A stretch of DNA of 64,000 nucleotides, taken from Opisthocomus hoazin. Lineage: Eukaryota; Chordata; Aves; Opisthocomiformes; Opisthocomidae. The notes beneath the pieces were generated by a model. The model was not told the origin of the DNA, ran no database searches, and saw only the letters and a list, made by a program, of their open reading frames with translations. Of the stretch, positions 1 to 11,200 are shown piece by piece. A program made the position numbers and the translations under genes. The stretch's first letter is position 1. Each line of letters starts with the position of its first letter. Location: contig NC_134443.1 of the NCBI RefSeq assembly GCF_030867145.1, positions 2,666,001 to 2,730,000 of the forward strand. The letters are read 5' to 3'.

Positions 1-308
1 GGCACTAACAGAGTCAAGAAAAAAAAATAATAAAATAAAAAAGGTCTGTCCCTACTCTTAACCATCACAACCAAGAGATTTGTAGAATTACAGCCCCTTC
101 CTGGGCCCGAGCCTGCTGATGTGTTTGACTTGAGGTTACAGACCCGGAGATTCGCAGGCTTCGTCTCTGCGTTAGCTCGCGTTTGGAAGCGGGCGTGAAC
201 GGGAGCGCTGTTTGTCGCTGAAGCGGGGCTGCGCCGTTAGCTCTGTGCAGCGGGGCTTCTCTTCCGCGGAATGTGATGAGGGTGCTTTTCGTGTTTGATT
301 TTTTCCAG

Positions 309-3300
309 CCCCAGTCTCTCATCGATGAGCTGCTGTTATACAAGCGCTCGGAAGACCAGATAGAACTGAAAGAGAAGCAGCTTTCCACGATGAGAGTGGA
401 TGTGTGCAGCACTGAAACACTGAAATGCTTGAAAGGTAAAGGCAGCGTATCGCGAACAAACCCCGACGGAGGCGCGAATACCTGTCCTGACAGTTGTAGG
501 AGCTCCTCGCTGCTGCTGAGCCTTAGACCAGAAACCGCACTGCGCTGTAAAATGCCAGAATTTCCGAGTGCAGTTAAGAACCACCAAGCAGGAGCTGAAA
601 ACCTTCGTTAATTGAACCTGTTTGTAGAAATCCGCAGACAGAGCTGAGACAAAGCGGGAGTGATGAAGATGTGTTTTGTACTGTTCAGACGTGCCCTCGT
701 ATATCATTCACACACGCATGGTTCTTAATTCAGAATCCCTTACGCAGTTTGGGATGGAAGTTAATTGTAGCCACTCAGGGATGCCTTAGCTTGAGAACGC
801 CGACTGTGAGTCCGGTAGCAAGCGGCGTGTGTTAGGGGTGAATGAGCTGAGTTACGCTGAGCCGTATGAAGAGGAAATTGAATTTTAAAAGTGCAGATAG
901 CTCTAGCTGTGCTTAGTAATCTGTGACTGCGGTCTTTGAAAACGGTCGCAGCCGTGGTAGCTCGCAGATGTTGTGAACCCCGATGATGTTAGGAATCTTC
1001 GGTAACGAAGGAAAAATAAACCTCAAGATTTTTGCCTCTTCCGAAATGAAAGTGCAATCTCTGGGTAACTGAAAGAGTAAAATTTTACACTTCTGTGTCT
1101 CAAACTTACTTATCGCTGATAACTAGTTGGAAAACAATAGGTGCTGCCAGCGGCTTGGCCCCTTTGTTTCAGGGGGTGTCGGTGGATGAACAGGGTGGGG
1201 GGGGGGGGCTGCACGGCATGGTGTGGCGTCCGTTGCCTGGACGTCCTTCAGCATGCGCTTTGGAGAGCTGAGCTCTGGTTTAGCAGGTGGCAGCTTAATT
1301 TCCGTGGTGTTAATCTCCTTGCAGACAAAACGGGAGGAAAGAAGTTCTCCAAGGAGTTTGAGGAAGCAAGTTCAAAGCTGGAAGAGTTTGTTAACGGCTT
1401 AGACAAGCAAGTGAAAAATGGCCCCTCCCTCACCGAAGCCCTGGAGAACGCCGGTATATTTTATGAAGCGCAGTATAAGGAAGTCAAGGTGGTAGCAAAT
1501 GTAAGTATGTTTTTCCTCAGTTCTCAAGCATCTCGGAGACTGGAAAGTGCATCATTTCTACTCAGAAATGATGACGTTTGGTGTCATTATTGTACAAATG
1601 GTTTCAAAACAGATCAGAGTTGAGGTGTTGGGCAAGAGAAGGAGATGCTGGAACAATCCGTAAGTCAGGAATTCCCTTCTTGTGCGTTGCTGGAATTTTG
1701 TAGCCCCTCTGGATTTTCAAACAGGTGGAAATTAGGGTTTGTCAACGAATCCGAAACTCTGGAAGCTGCACAAGTTGTGGTCAATACGTGAACTGTGTGA
1801 ATAAAGAAAGAAAGAGTTCCACGAAGTGTCGTAAAAACAACCAAGGCCCCTAACCCTACTAGAAAAACTCTAAACAGGCGCAATATTTGTTAGAATCTTT
1901 TTTTTTTTTATGAAAATTGTTTTCTGTCACTGGAAAAAGGTTTTACCTTCCCCTTTTTTTGTGCTTCTTGCTCAGCAAGTCTCCCTGACAAGCGGAGCTC
2001 TCGCTGCAGGGTAATTGGAAGTGGCTTGCTAAGGCTGTGTGTTGCTTCTGTTACAGAAGTGGTTGAGCCGTGCTCTCTTCCTACAAAAGGTACTCACTCC
2101 GTTGTTCTTTCTTCTTTAGGCTTATAAAACATTTGCTAATCGGGTGAGCAATCTAAAGAAAAAGTTAGACCAGTTGAAAGCCACGCTTCCTGATCCGGAG
2201 GAGTCCCCTGTCCCTTCTCCGAGCATGGACGCCCCGTCTCCAACGGGCTCCGAGTCCCCTTTCCAGGGGATGGGGGAGGAGGACAGCTCCCGGTCGCCGG
2301 TGGTCGGAAGCCGCAAGGCGATAACTCCGGAGCCTGTGACGGATAATCGGGATGTGGAAGACATGGAGCTCTCCGATGTGGAGGACGATACGTCTAAAAT
2401 TATTGGTACGTTCCGCGGGAGCAGCGGAGTGATTGTTGTGTAGCGATGGCATTGAGAGCAGACGGCCCTCTCGTGCCTCGCTGGGGGTGTCGCGGCTGCG
2501 CAAGGCCCTCGTTGGGCTGCGGGTTGGTGCTGTTGGGTTCCCCTCTCCTGCCCCGTTCCCCTGACACGAGCAGGGGAGTCCTGACCTGGCTGTGATTGTT
2601 CCCATCTCCCACACCACGCATCGTGTAAGCTTTTACGTAACCTGTGGGAACCAGAGCTAACGTGCTTAATGATGAGAGTCCTGCTGAACACGCTGTGCCC
2701 TCTCTGGGGACAGAGTGACGGTTCTGGCCCTGTTCTCCCCCTCTCTGATGCAGTGGAAGAGAGGAAGGAGAAGCAGGCTGCTCCAGCTTCGGCACCGGCG
2801 AAGACTGAAAGCGTCCCCAAAGCGGTGCCGTCTACCGCTGCAGCGGGCACGACTTCGGCGACGGTGACAACGCCTGCCCCGACTGCGCCGACTCCCCCGG
2901 CTCCGAAGGCGGTGAGCGCGGCAGCGCCCGTCCCTCCGTCGCCAGCGCTTGCGTTGCCCAACCTGGCCAACGTGGACCTGGCGAAGATCAGCTCCATTCT
3001 TAGCAGTTTAACTTCTGTCATGAAGAACACAGGTGAGTGCTGAGGCGACGCTAGCCCAGGCGCTTGGTTAACGGAGCTAACGATGGAGTTTTGTAATCTC
3101 TTAAAGCTTTTTAATTGTCTCCAAATAAACGTGGTTGAGTTACAGCTTGAAAGATCTGGCTCAGTCTCTCTGACACATGACTGTCAGCTCCGTGAGCTTC
3201 TCCTTGCTCGCACTCGGAGCTCCGCTGCATCCCTGGAAAACCTGAGCCAAAAAACCGCTTCTGTTAATGAAGCAACGTACGTGAGTGGTGTGTGCTTCTG

Positions 3301-6300
3301 TCCTAGGTGTCAGTCCCGCCTCGAGACCTTCTCCGGGCACCCCGACGAGCCCAACAGCACTTACAAGTGGCCTGAAGACTCCTGTCCTGGGGGCTCCAGC
3401 TGCTCCTTCAAATCCGTTAGCAAATATTCTCTCCAAAGTGGAAATAACTCCGGAAAGTATTTTGTCTGCTCTCTCCAAAACCCAGACTCAGACCGCACCA
3501 GCATTGCAAGGTACCAGCGCGGGTCTTGGGGGAAGGGCTAGCTGGGCGTTTGGTGGCAGTGGCCGCGCTGAAGCGTGCTGCTCTGCTTATCCTGAAGCGA
3601 AAATGGAGGGAGAAAAAGTGATTTGGAATGTGTTACGTCTTTGGCAAATGCAGATGACTTTTTCTGGGGTAGCATGCGTGTTACGGACCGGCGAGTCTCG
3701 TTACTTTACACTTTGTGGGAGGGCAGTGGGACAGGAGACCGAGAGAGCTCTTTGTGGTTTCCCTGTGCTTCCGAGAGCGCTTGCTTAGAGCCAAAACCTT
3801 CCCAGAGGTGTTGCTCCTGCTCCCACACCTTGCATGCGTAACCCCGCTCGGCAGCACGATGCTTTTTACGCCTGGCTACAAAGGCAGGACGAGTTATTGC
3901 CCAGCTTATTCGGATGGGTGGTGTGGTTTATACTTATAAATCCATCAGGCGGAAGTTTGCGCCTGGGTGGGTGCTAACGTCAATATCCAAAAACAATCGG
4001 ACTGCAAAATCCAGTCGTTTTCCTGGCTGAAACACGAGGACGTTTGAAGGAACGACGTCTGCGGTGCAGAGACCGAACCCTTTCCCCTGGCAGCGGCCCG
4101 GGTTGACTTGCCTCTCTCCCGAGTAGCTGAAGGCGGCGTTCTCTTTTCCAGGTTTGTCGTCCTTACTTCAGAGCGTTGCTGGAAATACCGTTCCGTCGAG
4201 CGAAACTGCGTCGCAGAGCACTTCGGCATCGCCGGCCAACACGACCGTTCCTGGCGTGAAGGGGAGGACCGCTCCCTCCAGTACTCAGTCCTTTATATCC
4301 AAGAGCTTTGGGTATTCCCCGAACTCGTCCGCTGCCGAGGTTTCCTCGACGTCAGTTACCAAGGCTCCCGTTGGACACACCCCAGGGCTGTCGAGCTCCA
4401 CTTTTAAGCCACCAGCCAACTCCCTGGGATTTCAGAGTTCCCACCCTACCAGTCCTTCTTCCCTTGTGCCGACAGAAACCTCCCTGGGCCAATCCTCTGA
4501 AATTTCAAAAGCGAAGCTGGAGTCGGAACCCCCTTCTCCCAGCCTGGAGATGAAGATACACAATTTCTTGAAGGGAAATCCTGGCTTCAGTGGTCTGAAC
4601 TTGAATATTCCGATTCTCAGCAGCTTAGGGTCCAGCATCGCAACGGAAAGCCACGCGTCTGACTTCCAGCGGGGTCCCACCAGCACTTCCATGGACAATG
4701 TGGACGGAACGCCGGTGCGCGATGAGCGGAGCGGGACGCCCACCCAGGACGAGATGATGGACAAGCCGACGTCAAGCAACGTCGACACCATCTCCCTGCT
4801 GTCCAAAATCATGAGCCCCGGTTCTTCGACTCCCAGCAGCACGAGGTCACCTCTGCAGAGCCGGGACGACGGATATTCCCAAGAGCTTTCCAATTCCGTG
4901 CACACCTACCGGCCCTTCGGCCTCGGCAGAGAGTCTCCGGCCGGCCTGTACAAGCCGTCGGCGGACAGCATGGAGATGCCCTCCTCTTTGATGGACTCCT
5001 CCCAGGAGAAGTTTTACCCGGACACCTCTTTTCAAGAAGACGAAGATTACCGTGACTTCGACTACTCCGGGCCGCCGCCATCGGCCATGCTGAACCTGGA
5101 GAAGAAGCCGGCCAAGTCGATCTTGAAATCGAGTAAGCTCTCGGAAGCTGCCGAGTACCAGCCGGTGCTGTCCAGCTACGGTCAGAGGTCGCAGGAGTTT
5201 GGCGTGAAGTCGTCCTTCCCTCAGTCGATGAGGTCCATTCTCGATCAGAGCGAGAGCTGCGACCCGCTGGCGTCGTCTCCGGGGCTGTATGGCAGCTACA
5301 GCCTCAGGGGAAACGACTCCGCCTCGGAGGGCTCCCCTTCGCCCAGCAAGAGCGAGGTGTTTTTCACGCCGGACTCCAATCACAACAACTTGGGGAAAGC
5401 GGTGGTGCACTCGGGCCTCTCGCAGAAGCAGTACCCGGACTCGCCCCACGCGCTTCCCCACCGCTCGCTCTTCGCTTCTCAAAACGCCCTCTCCAGCCCC
5501 GCGGGCAGAGCGCCGGCGGCGAGCGCGGAGAAACCCTTGGGTTCTTCCATTTCCGCCACGTCGACCATCGAGTTCAAGAACATGCTCAAAAACGCCTCGC
5601 GGAAGCCCTCCGAGGAGAAGCGTTTTGGGCCGATGTCGAAAAGCGGCTCCGGCGAGGGCGTGAGCCCGGCCGGCGCTCCCAAGGCCGAGCCGCAGCCGCA
5701 GGAGGAGCACTACCGCATAGAGACCCGCGTCTCCTCCTCCTGCCTGGACCTGCCCGACAGCACCGAGGAGAAAGGGGCCCCCATCGAGACGCTGGGCTAC
5801 CACAACGCCGCCAGCCGCGGGATGTCGGGAGAGCCCATCCAGACCGTGGAGTCCATCCGGGTGCTGGGGAAGGGCAGCCGAGGACACGGGCGCGAGGCGA
5901 GCCGAGCGGCGGGCTGGTTCGAGATGGGCGGCGGCGGGAGCGCCTTCGACAACGGGCCCTCGGGCACGGCGGAGCTGCCCGGCATGGGGGGCTTCCCGGC
6001 GCCGTACAAGGAGCGCGTCGCGCCCTTCCAGGAGAGCAGCAACTTCCGAACGAACAACTTCAGCCCCGCTTTCGAGCACCGCATGCCGCCGCCGCCCCTC
6101 GCGCCACCTCCCATCGAGCACGGGACCCCCTTCCAACGGGACGCGGTGGGTGCGCCCGCCGGACCCCTGCCCGCCCCCGCCAAGGACCACGGCGGCCTCT
6201 TCCCGAGGGACCACTCGGTCCCTCCCCACATGCCGGCGGTGGAGCACGCCAACCCCTTCTCGAAGGAAACCTCCGCTCCGCTCTCCCTGCCCCACGGCGT

Positions 6301-6868
6301 CCCCCCGCCGCCCTCCGTCGAGCACGCCGGGGTCCCCTTCCCCACCCCCCCCGCCGCCCCCCGTCCCCGGGGAGCACGCCGGCGTCCCCTTCCCCTCCCA
6401 GCCGCCACCGACCGGGGAGCACGCCGGCGTCCCCTTCCCCGCGCCGCCCGCCGTGGCGGTGGAGCACGGCGCCGGTGCCTTCCCCAAGGAGCACGGTACG
6501 ATCCACCAAGGGACGATGAAGGAGCATTTCGCCGTGCACGCCGGACCCCGCGACGCCGTCGGCCAAACCCAGCAGCGGGACCACGCCGCTGCCGCCGCCC
6601 CCGCTGTCCCGCGGCCCGCGACGCCGTCGCCCTCTCCCCCCTCGCGAGGGAGCAGCTGGGGGCGGCCCGCGGGCTCGGCCCCCCGCCTCACCGGGACGCT
6701 GCGACCCGCGGCGGGGTGCTGGTCAGGACCCCCCGCGCCGACTTCCGCCCGCGAGAGCCCTTCGTCAGCAGAGACCCCTTCCATAGCCTGAAGAGACCCC
6801 GGCCGCCCTTCGGGAGGGGAGCCCCCTTCTTCGCCCCCAAGCGCCCCTTCTTCCCCCCCAGGTACTGA
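309..6868 (+). CDS. RPRD2: RPRD2, 3' part (RNA polymerase II CTD-binding regulator), six exons
   Basis: RPRD2 belongs to the RPRD1/RTT103 family of nuclear proteins that bind the RNA polymerase II CTD and act on its phosphorylation state. Exons seen: 309-435 (or from 315), 1325-1500, 2120-2405, 2754-3032, 3307-3510 and 4152-6868; all junctions are GT-AG and the phases agree. The N-terminal CID domain lies upstream of the window. The first exons encode the coiled coil after the CID (KRSEDQIELKEKQLSTMRVD, then SKEFEEASSKLEEFVNG), almost identical to human RPRD2 as I remember it. The long last exon encodes the Ser/Pro-rich low-complexity tail and ends FFAPKRPFFPPRY, as in human. Within that exon the conserved GEHAGVPFP repeats lie in another frame between about 6345 and 6600. 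A one-base shift near 6343-6366 and a compensating one near 6575-6615 would explain this, most likely as assembly error in C runs. Bases 1-308 are intron. Confidence 0.96.
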
Positions 6869-7870
6869 AGCGGGCGGCCGGACGCTCTCCGGAGCAGCGG
6901 AGTAGCGCTTTCCCTTGGTTTTTCCATCAATTTTTGGGGGGGGATTTTGGGTTTTGGTTTTTTTTTGTTCTTTCCCTGCAGAGCCCCCTAACCTGCTCCT
7001 AAATTAAATGTTCTGGGGTTGGGGGTTTGATTTGTTTTCCCCGGTCGCTGATTTCCCGAGCCCACCCCCCTTGGCGCAAGACTGGGGAAATAAGAAAAAA
7101 CAAACTCCCAAACCGACAAAACCATGTTTTAACACAAAAAAGAAGCGTTGCTGTTGAAATAAAAAGTTCCGGCAGTAGTTTAAGATGTTGAAAAGAAAAA
7201 CCACCAAAAAAAGGGCAAAAAAAAAAAAAAAAAATAAACCCACCCCTCACAGCCCCCGGGAGGACGGCCGCGGCGGGCTGGAGCTTTCAGCCGCTCGCTG
7301 AGTCGCTGCCGTGGGGAGGGGTGCAGGGCCCCCCCCTCTGCCTCCCCCCGCAGCAACCAGAAAACCACCAAAATAAGGCAAAAAGGTGAAAAACCCCCCC
7401 AGCTGAGCCCCCCGCCCCACACCCATCCCCGCGCCGCGTGTTGGGCTGGCGGCGGCGCGGGAGCGAGGAGGGGTCCCCAGCCCCCTCCAGCTCCCCCCCC
7501 CAGGCCCCCCTCGGCTCCTGGGTGGTTTTTGCTTGATTTTGGAATTTTTTTTCAAAATTTGTTTTTTTTCAAAATTTGTTTGTTTTTTTTTTCCCCCTAA
7601 TTTCTCCCCTTTTCCCCCGGGAGCGCGGTCGCCGTGTGTGTACATAGCAATCACGTTTTAATTCCACCTCCGGATGGCGGGGCTGGGGGGGGCTCGGGGC
7701 GCTGCCCCCCGCCCAGGGCCACCCCGCGGCTTTTATATGAAGTTGGAATTTTACTTGATTTATTTTAATTTGGTTTTGTTTTTGGTTTTTGTTTTTTAGT
7801 TGCTAGCCTCCATCATATATGTTTGATAAAGGTGTAGGGTTAAATATCTACATAAAAATTACCAAAAAAA
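6869..7870 (+). other. RPRD2: RPRD2 3' UTR (extent inferred)
   Basis: This stretch follows the RPRD2 stop and shows UTR-like AT-rich blocks without a believable ORF. Candidate polyadenylation signals are ATTAAA at 7003-7008 and AATAAA at 7158-7163. There is an A run at about 7216-7233 and a distal AT-rich block from 7730 to 7870 with CATAAA-like sequence. I cannot tell which end is used. A GC-rich stretch at 7240-7730 separates the proximal and distal AT-rich parts. Confidence 0.6.
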
Positions 7871-8084
7871 ACCCCGAGGAGGTGGCGGAGCCTTTCTTTC
7901 TCGCGGCGGGGGGCGGGGCTGCCCGAACCCCCCTCCCCCGGGGCTGTGGGAGCGCCGAGGGGCCCGGTGTCCCCCCCCCATCGGGCCGTGGTTGCGCCCG
8001 GGGCCGCGGGGGTTCCCCAGGGGCGGGCGAGTCCAACGCGGCCTGCGGGGGGGGGGAGCCGAGGCTGAGGCCGCTCCCGCCACA

Positions 8085-8238
8085 CCGGGTGGGTGGGACC
8101 ACGGCGTTCGGCCCCGCCCTTGGGAGGGGCTCTCCACTCCTGGCTCCGCCCTTGGGCGGGGACCGCACCCCCGAGGCCCCGCCCCCTGCAGGGGACCCCG
8201 GCGTCCGGGCGGCGGCGGAAGGGGCGGGGCGTGCCGCC
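8085..8238 (+). promoter_or_regulatory. TARS2: TARS2 promoter region with GC boxes
   Basis: This CpG-rich block directly precedes the TARS2 start codon. It contains several SP1/KLF-type GC boxes of the form CCCGCCC or CCGCCC, spaced roughly 30-40 bp apart and embedded in short repeated segments around CCCTTGGG. No TATA box is seen. The transcription start cannot be placed from sequence alone. Confidence 0.5.
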
Positions 8239-11200
8239 ATGCCGTCCGCACGCGCCTCCGGGCGGCTGCTCTTCGCTGGAGCCTCGCGCCGGCACCGGGT
8301 GCGCTCGTGCCCGTCCCCCCCTCCCCCCAGCCCCCCATCCCCGGGCCCCGGCGTCCTGCCCCCCCCCCTCCCCCCCGGGCCCTGCTCTCGCGCCCCGAAC
8401 GGGACCGAGGCGCCCTGACCCCGCCGTGACCACGTGACACCGGCGGGGCGCTGACCCCGCGCTGACCCCGCGCTGACCCCTGACACCCCCCCCCCCCCCT
8501 CGGTCCGCAGGTCTCTGGGCCGGCCCCGGGCCTCCCCGAGCGGCTCCGGCTCTTCCAGCAGCTGCGGGCGGAGCGGGAGCAGCGCGATGGCCCCGGCCCC
8601 GGCCCCCCCCATCCGCATCGCCCTGCCCGGGGGCCGCCGCCTGCCCGGCCGCGCCCGCCAGACCACCCCGCTCCAGGTGGCCGCCGAGCTCGGGTACGGG
8701 GGGCTGCCCGCGGGCTCTGGGGGCCGCGCCGGGTCCCCACCGCCTCCCTGGGGTCCCCACGGTCTCTCCACCGGGTCCCCGCTGTCCCCATGGGAGTCCC
8801 TGCACCGGGTCTGTGGTCCCCATGGGGTCCCCAGGGTCCTCACGGGGTCCCCACCGCCTCCCTGGGCTCCCCATGGTCTCTCCACAGGGTCTCTGCTGTC
8901 CCCATGGGGTCCCACGGGGTCCCCACCACCTCCCTGCTGTCCCCATGGGGTCTCCGCACTGGGTCTGTGATCCCCAGGGGGTCCCCAGGGTCCTCAGAGC
9001 ATCCCCACGGGGTCCCCACTGTCCCCACGGTGTCCCTGGGGTCCCCACAGTTTCCCCACATTGTCTCTGTGGTCCCCACGGTGTCCCCACAGTCCCTGCT
9101 GTCCCCCCTGGGGTCCCCACAGTGTCCCCACAGGGTCTCTGTGGTCCCCACGGTGTCCCCAGGGTCCCTGCTCTCCCCACGGGGTCCCCACTGTCCCCAC
9201 GGTATCCCTGGGGTCCCCACAGGGTCCCTACGCTGTCTCTGTGGTCCCCACAGTGTCCCCGCTGGCCCCCCGGGATCCCTACAGTGTCCCCATGGGGTCC
9301 CCGCTGTCCCTATGGTGTCCCTGGGGTCCCTACAGGGTCCCCCACGCTGTTCCTGTGGTCCCCACGGGGTCCCCAGGGTCCTCGCAGTGTCCCCACGATC
9401 CCCGCTCTGCCCCTGGGGTTCCCACAGTGTCCCTGCATGGTCCCCACTGTCCCCACAGTGTCCCTGGGGTCCCCACGCTGTGTCTGTGGTCCCCGTGGTA
9501 TCCCCAGGGTCCTCGCAGTCTCCCCATGGTCCCCGCTCTCCCCCCTGAGTCCCCACAGTGTCCCCGCAGGGTCCCCACTGTCCCCACAGTATCCCTGGGG
9601 TCCCCACAGGGTCCCTACACTGTCTCTGTGGTCCCCACAGTGTCCCCACAGTCCCTGCTTTCCCCCCTGGGGTCCCCACAGTGTCCCCATGGTGTCCCTG
9701 GGGTCCCCACGGTGTCCCCAGGATCCCCACAGGGTCCCACGGTCCCTGCTCTCCCCCCCCGGGGTCCCCAGGGTCCTCGCAGTGTCCCCACGATCCCCGC
9801 TCTGCCCCTGGGGTCCCCACAGGGTCCCCACGTTGTCCCTGTGGTCCCCACGGTTGTCCCCAGGGTCCTCGCGGTCTCCCCACGGTCCCCACAGTGTCCC
9901 CATGGTGTCCGTGGGGTCCCCACAGGGTCCCCACACTGTCCCTGTGGTTCCCACGGTGTCCCCAGGATCCCCACAGGGTCCCCACTGTCCCCCTCCGTGT
10001 CCCCGCAGCGGGGACCTGCCGGAGGCGGCGCTGGTGGCCCGGGTGAACGGGACCCTCCAGGACCTCGACCGGCCCCCTGGAGAGCGACGCCGACCTCGAG
10101 CTCCTCGGCTTCTCCTCTCCGGAGGGACGGGCGGTGAGTCCGGGGGGCCGGGGGCCACGTGTCCCCCCGACCGTCCCCTCCATGTCCCCCCGTGTCCCCC
10201 CCCAGGCCTTCTGGCGATCGGGCGCCTGCGTCCTGGGCGCGGTGGCCGAGCAGTTCTTCGGGGCGACGTTCTGCGACGCCCAGGGCCACCGAGGACGGCT
10301 TCTTCTGCGACGTCCACATGGGAGAGAGGTAAGGGGGGGGGGGACAGGGTGGGGACACCCCCCACCCCCCCCAGAGCCGGGACCCGGTGTCCCCAGCCCG
10401 TCCCCGCGCCCGCAGAGCCGTGCGGCGCGACGAGCTGCCGGCGCTGGAGGACGCCTGCGCCGCCTTCGCCCGCGCCGGGCACCGCTTCGAGCGCCTCGAG
10501 GCCACCCGCCCGCAGCTGACGCAGCTCTTCCAGGTGAGACACCCCCCCCAGCGTGTCCCCCTCCCCGCCCTGGTGTCCCCCTCCCCACCCCGGTTTCCAC
10601 CCCCCCACCCCGGTGTGCCCCCCCCCGGCGCGGGGTGCACCCTCCAGACCCCGCCCTGGGGACATCGGGACCCTCCCGGGTGGGGCTGTGGGACCCGGGT
10701 GATGCTGGCAGGGACCAGGGTCACCCCCCCCCCCCCCCCCCACGGTGTCCCCACGCACAGCGTCCCTTGTGAGACTGTCACCCGTCTCGGGGTCCCCCCT
10801 GGCACGGTGTCACCCCCCCCATCAGTGTCCCCACCCCTTGGTGACACTGTCACCTGCCTCAGGGTACCCCCCCACACAGTGTAATCCCCCCATCAGTGTC
10901 CCCACCCCTTGGTGACACTGTCACCCGCCTCAGGGTCCCCCCCCTGCACAGTGTAACCCCCCCCATCAGTGTCCCCATCCCTTGGTGACACTGTCACCCA
11001 CCTTGGTGTGTCCCCCAGCACAGTGTCACCCCCCCCATCAGTGTCCCCACCCCTTGGTGTCTCCTGTGCCACTGTCACTCACTTTGGTGTGGGTGTACCC
11101 CCCCCAGCACAGTGTAACCCCCTCGCGGTGTCCCCTGTGCCACTGTCACCCCCCCTTGGTGTCCCCCCCCAGCAGTGTCACCCCCCTCCTTGGTGTCCCC

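Noticed and set aside
8813-10600. Long frames over TARS2 intron 2
   Set aside because: Same reason: tandem repeat translation, mirrored on the other strand.
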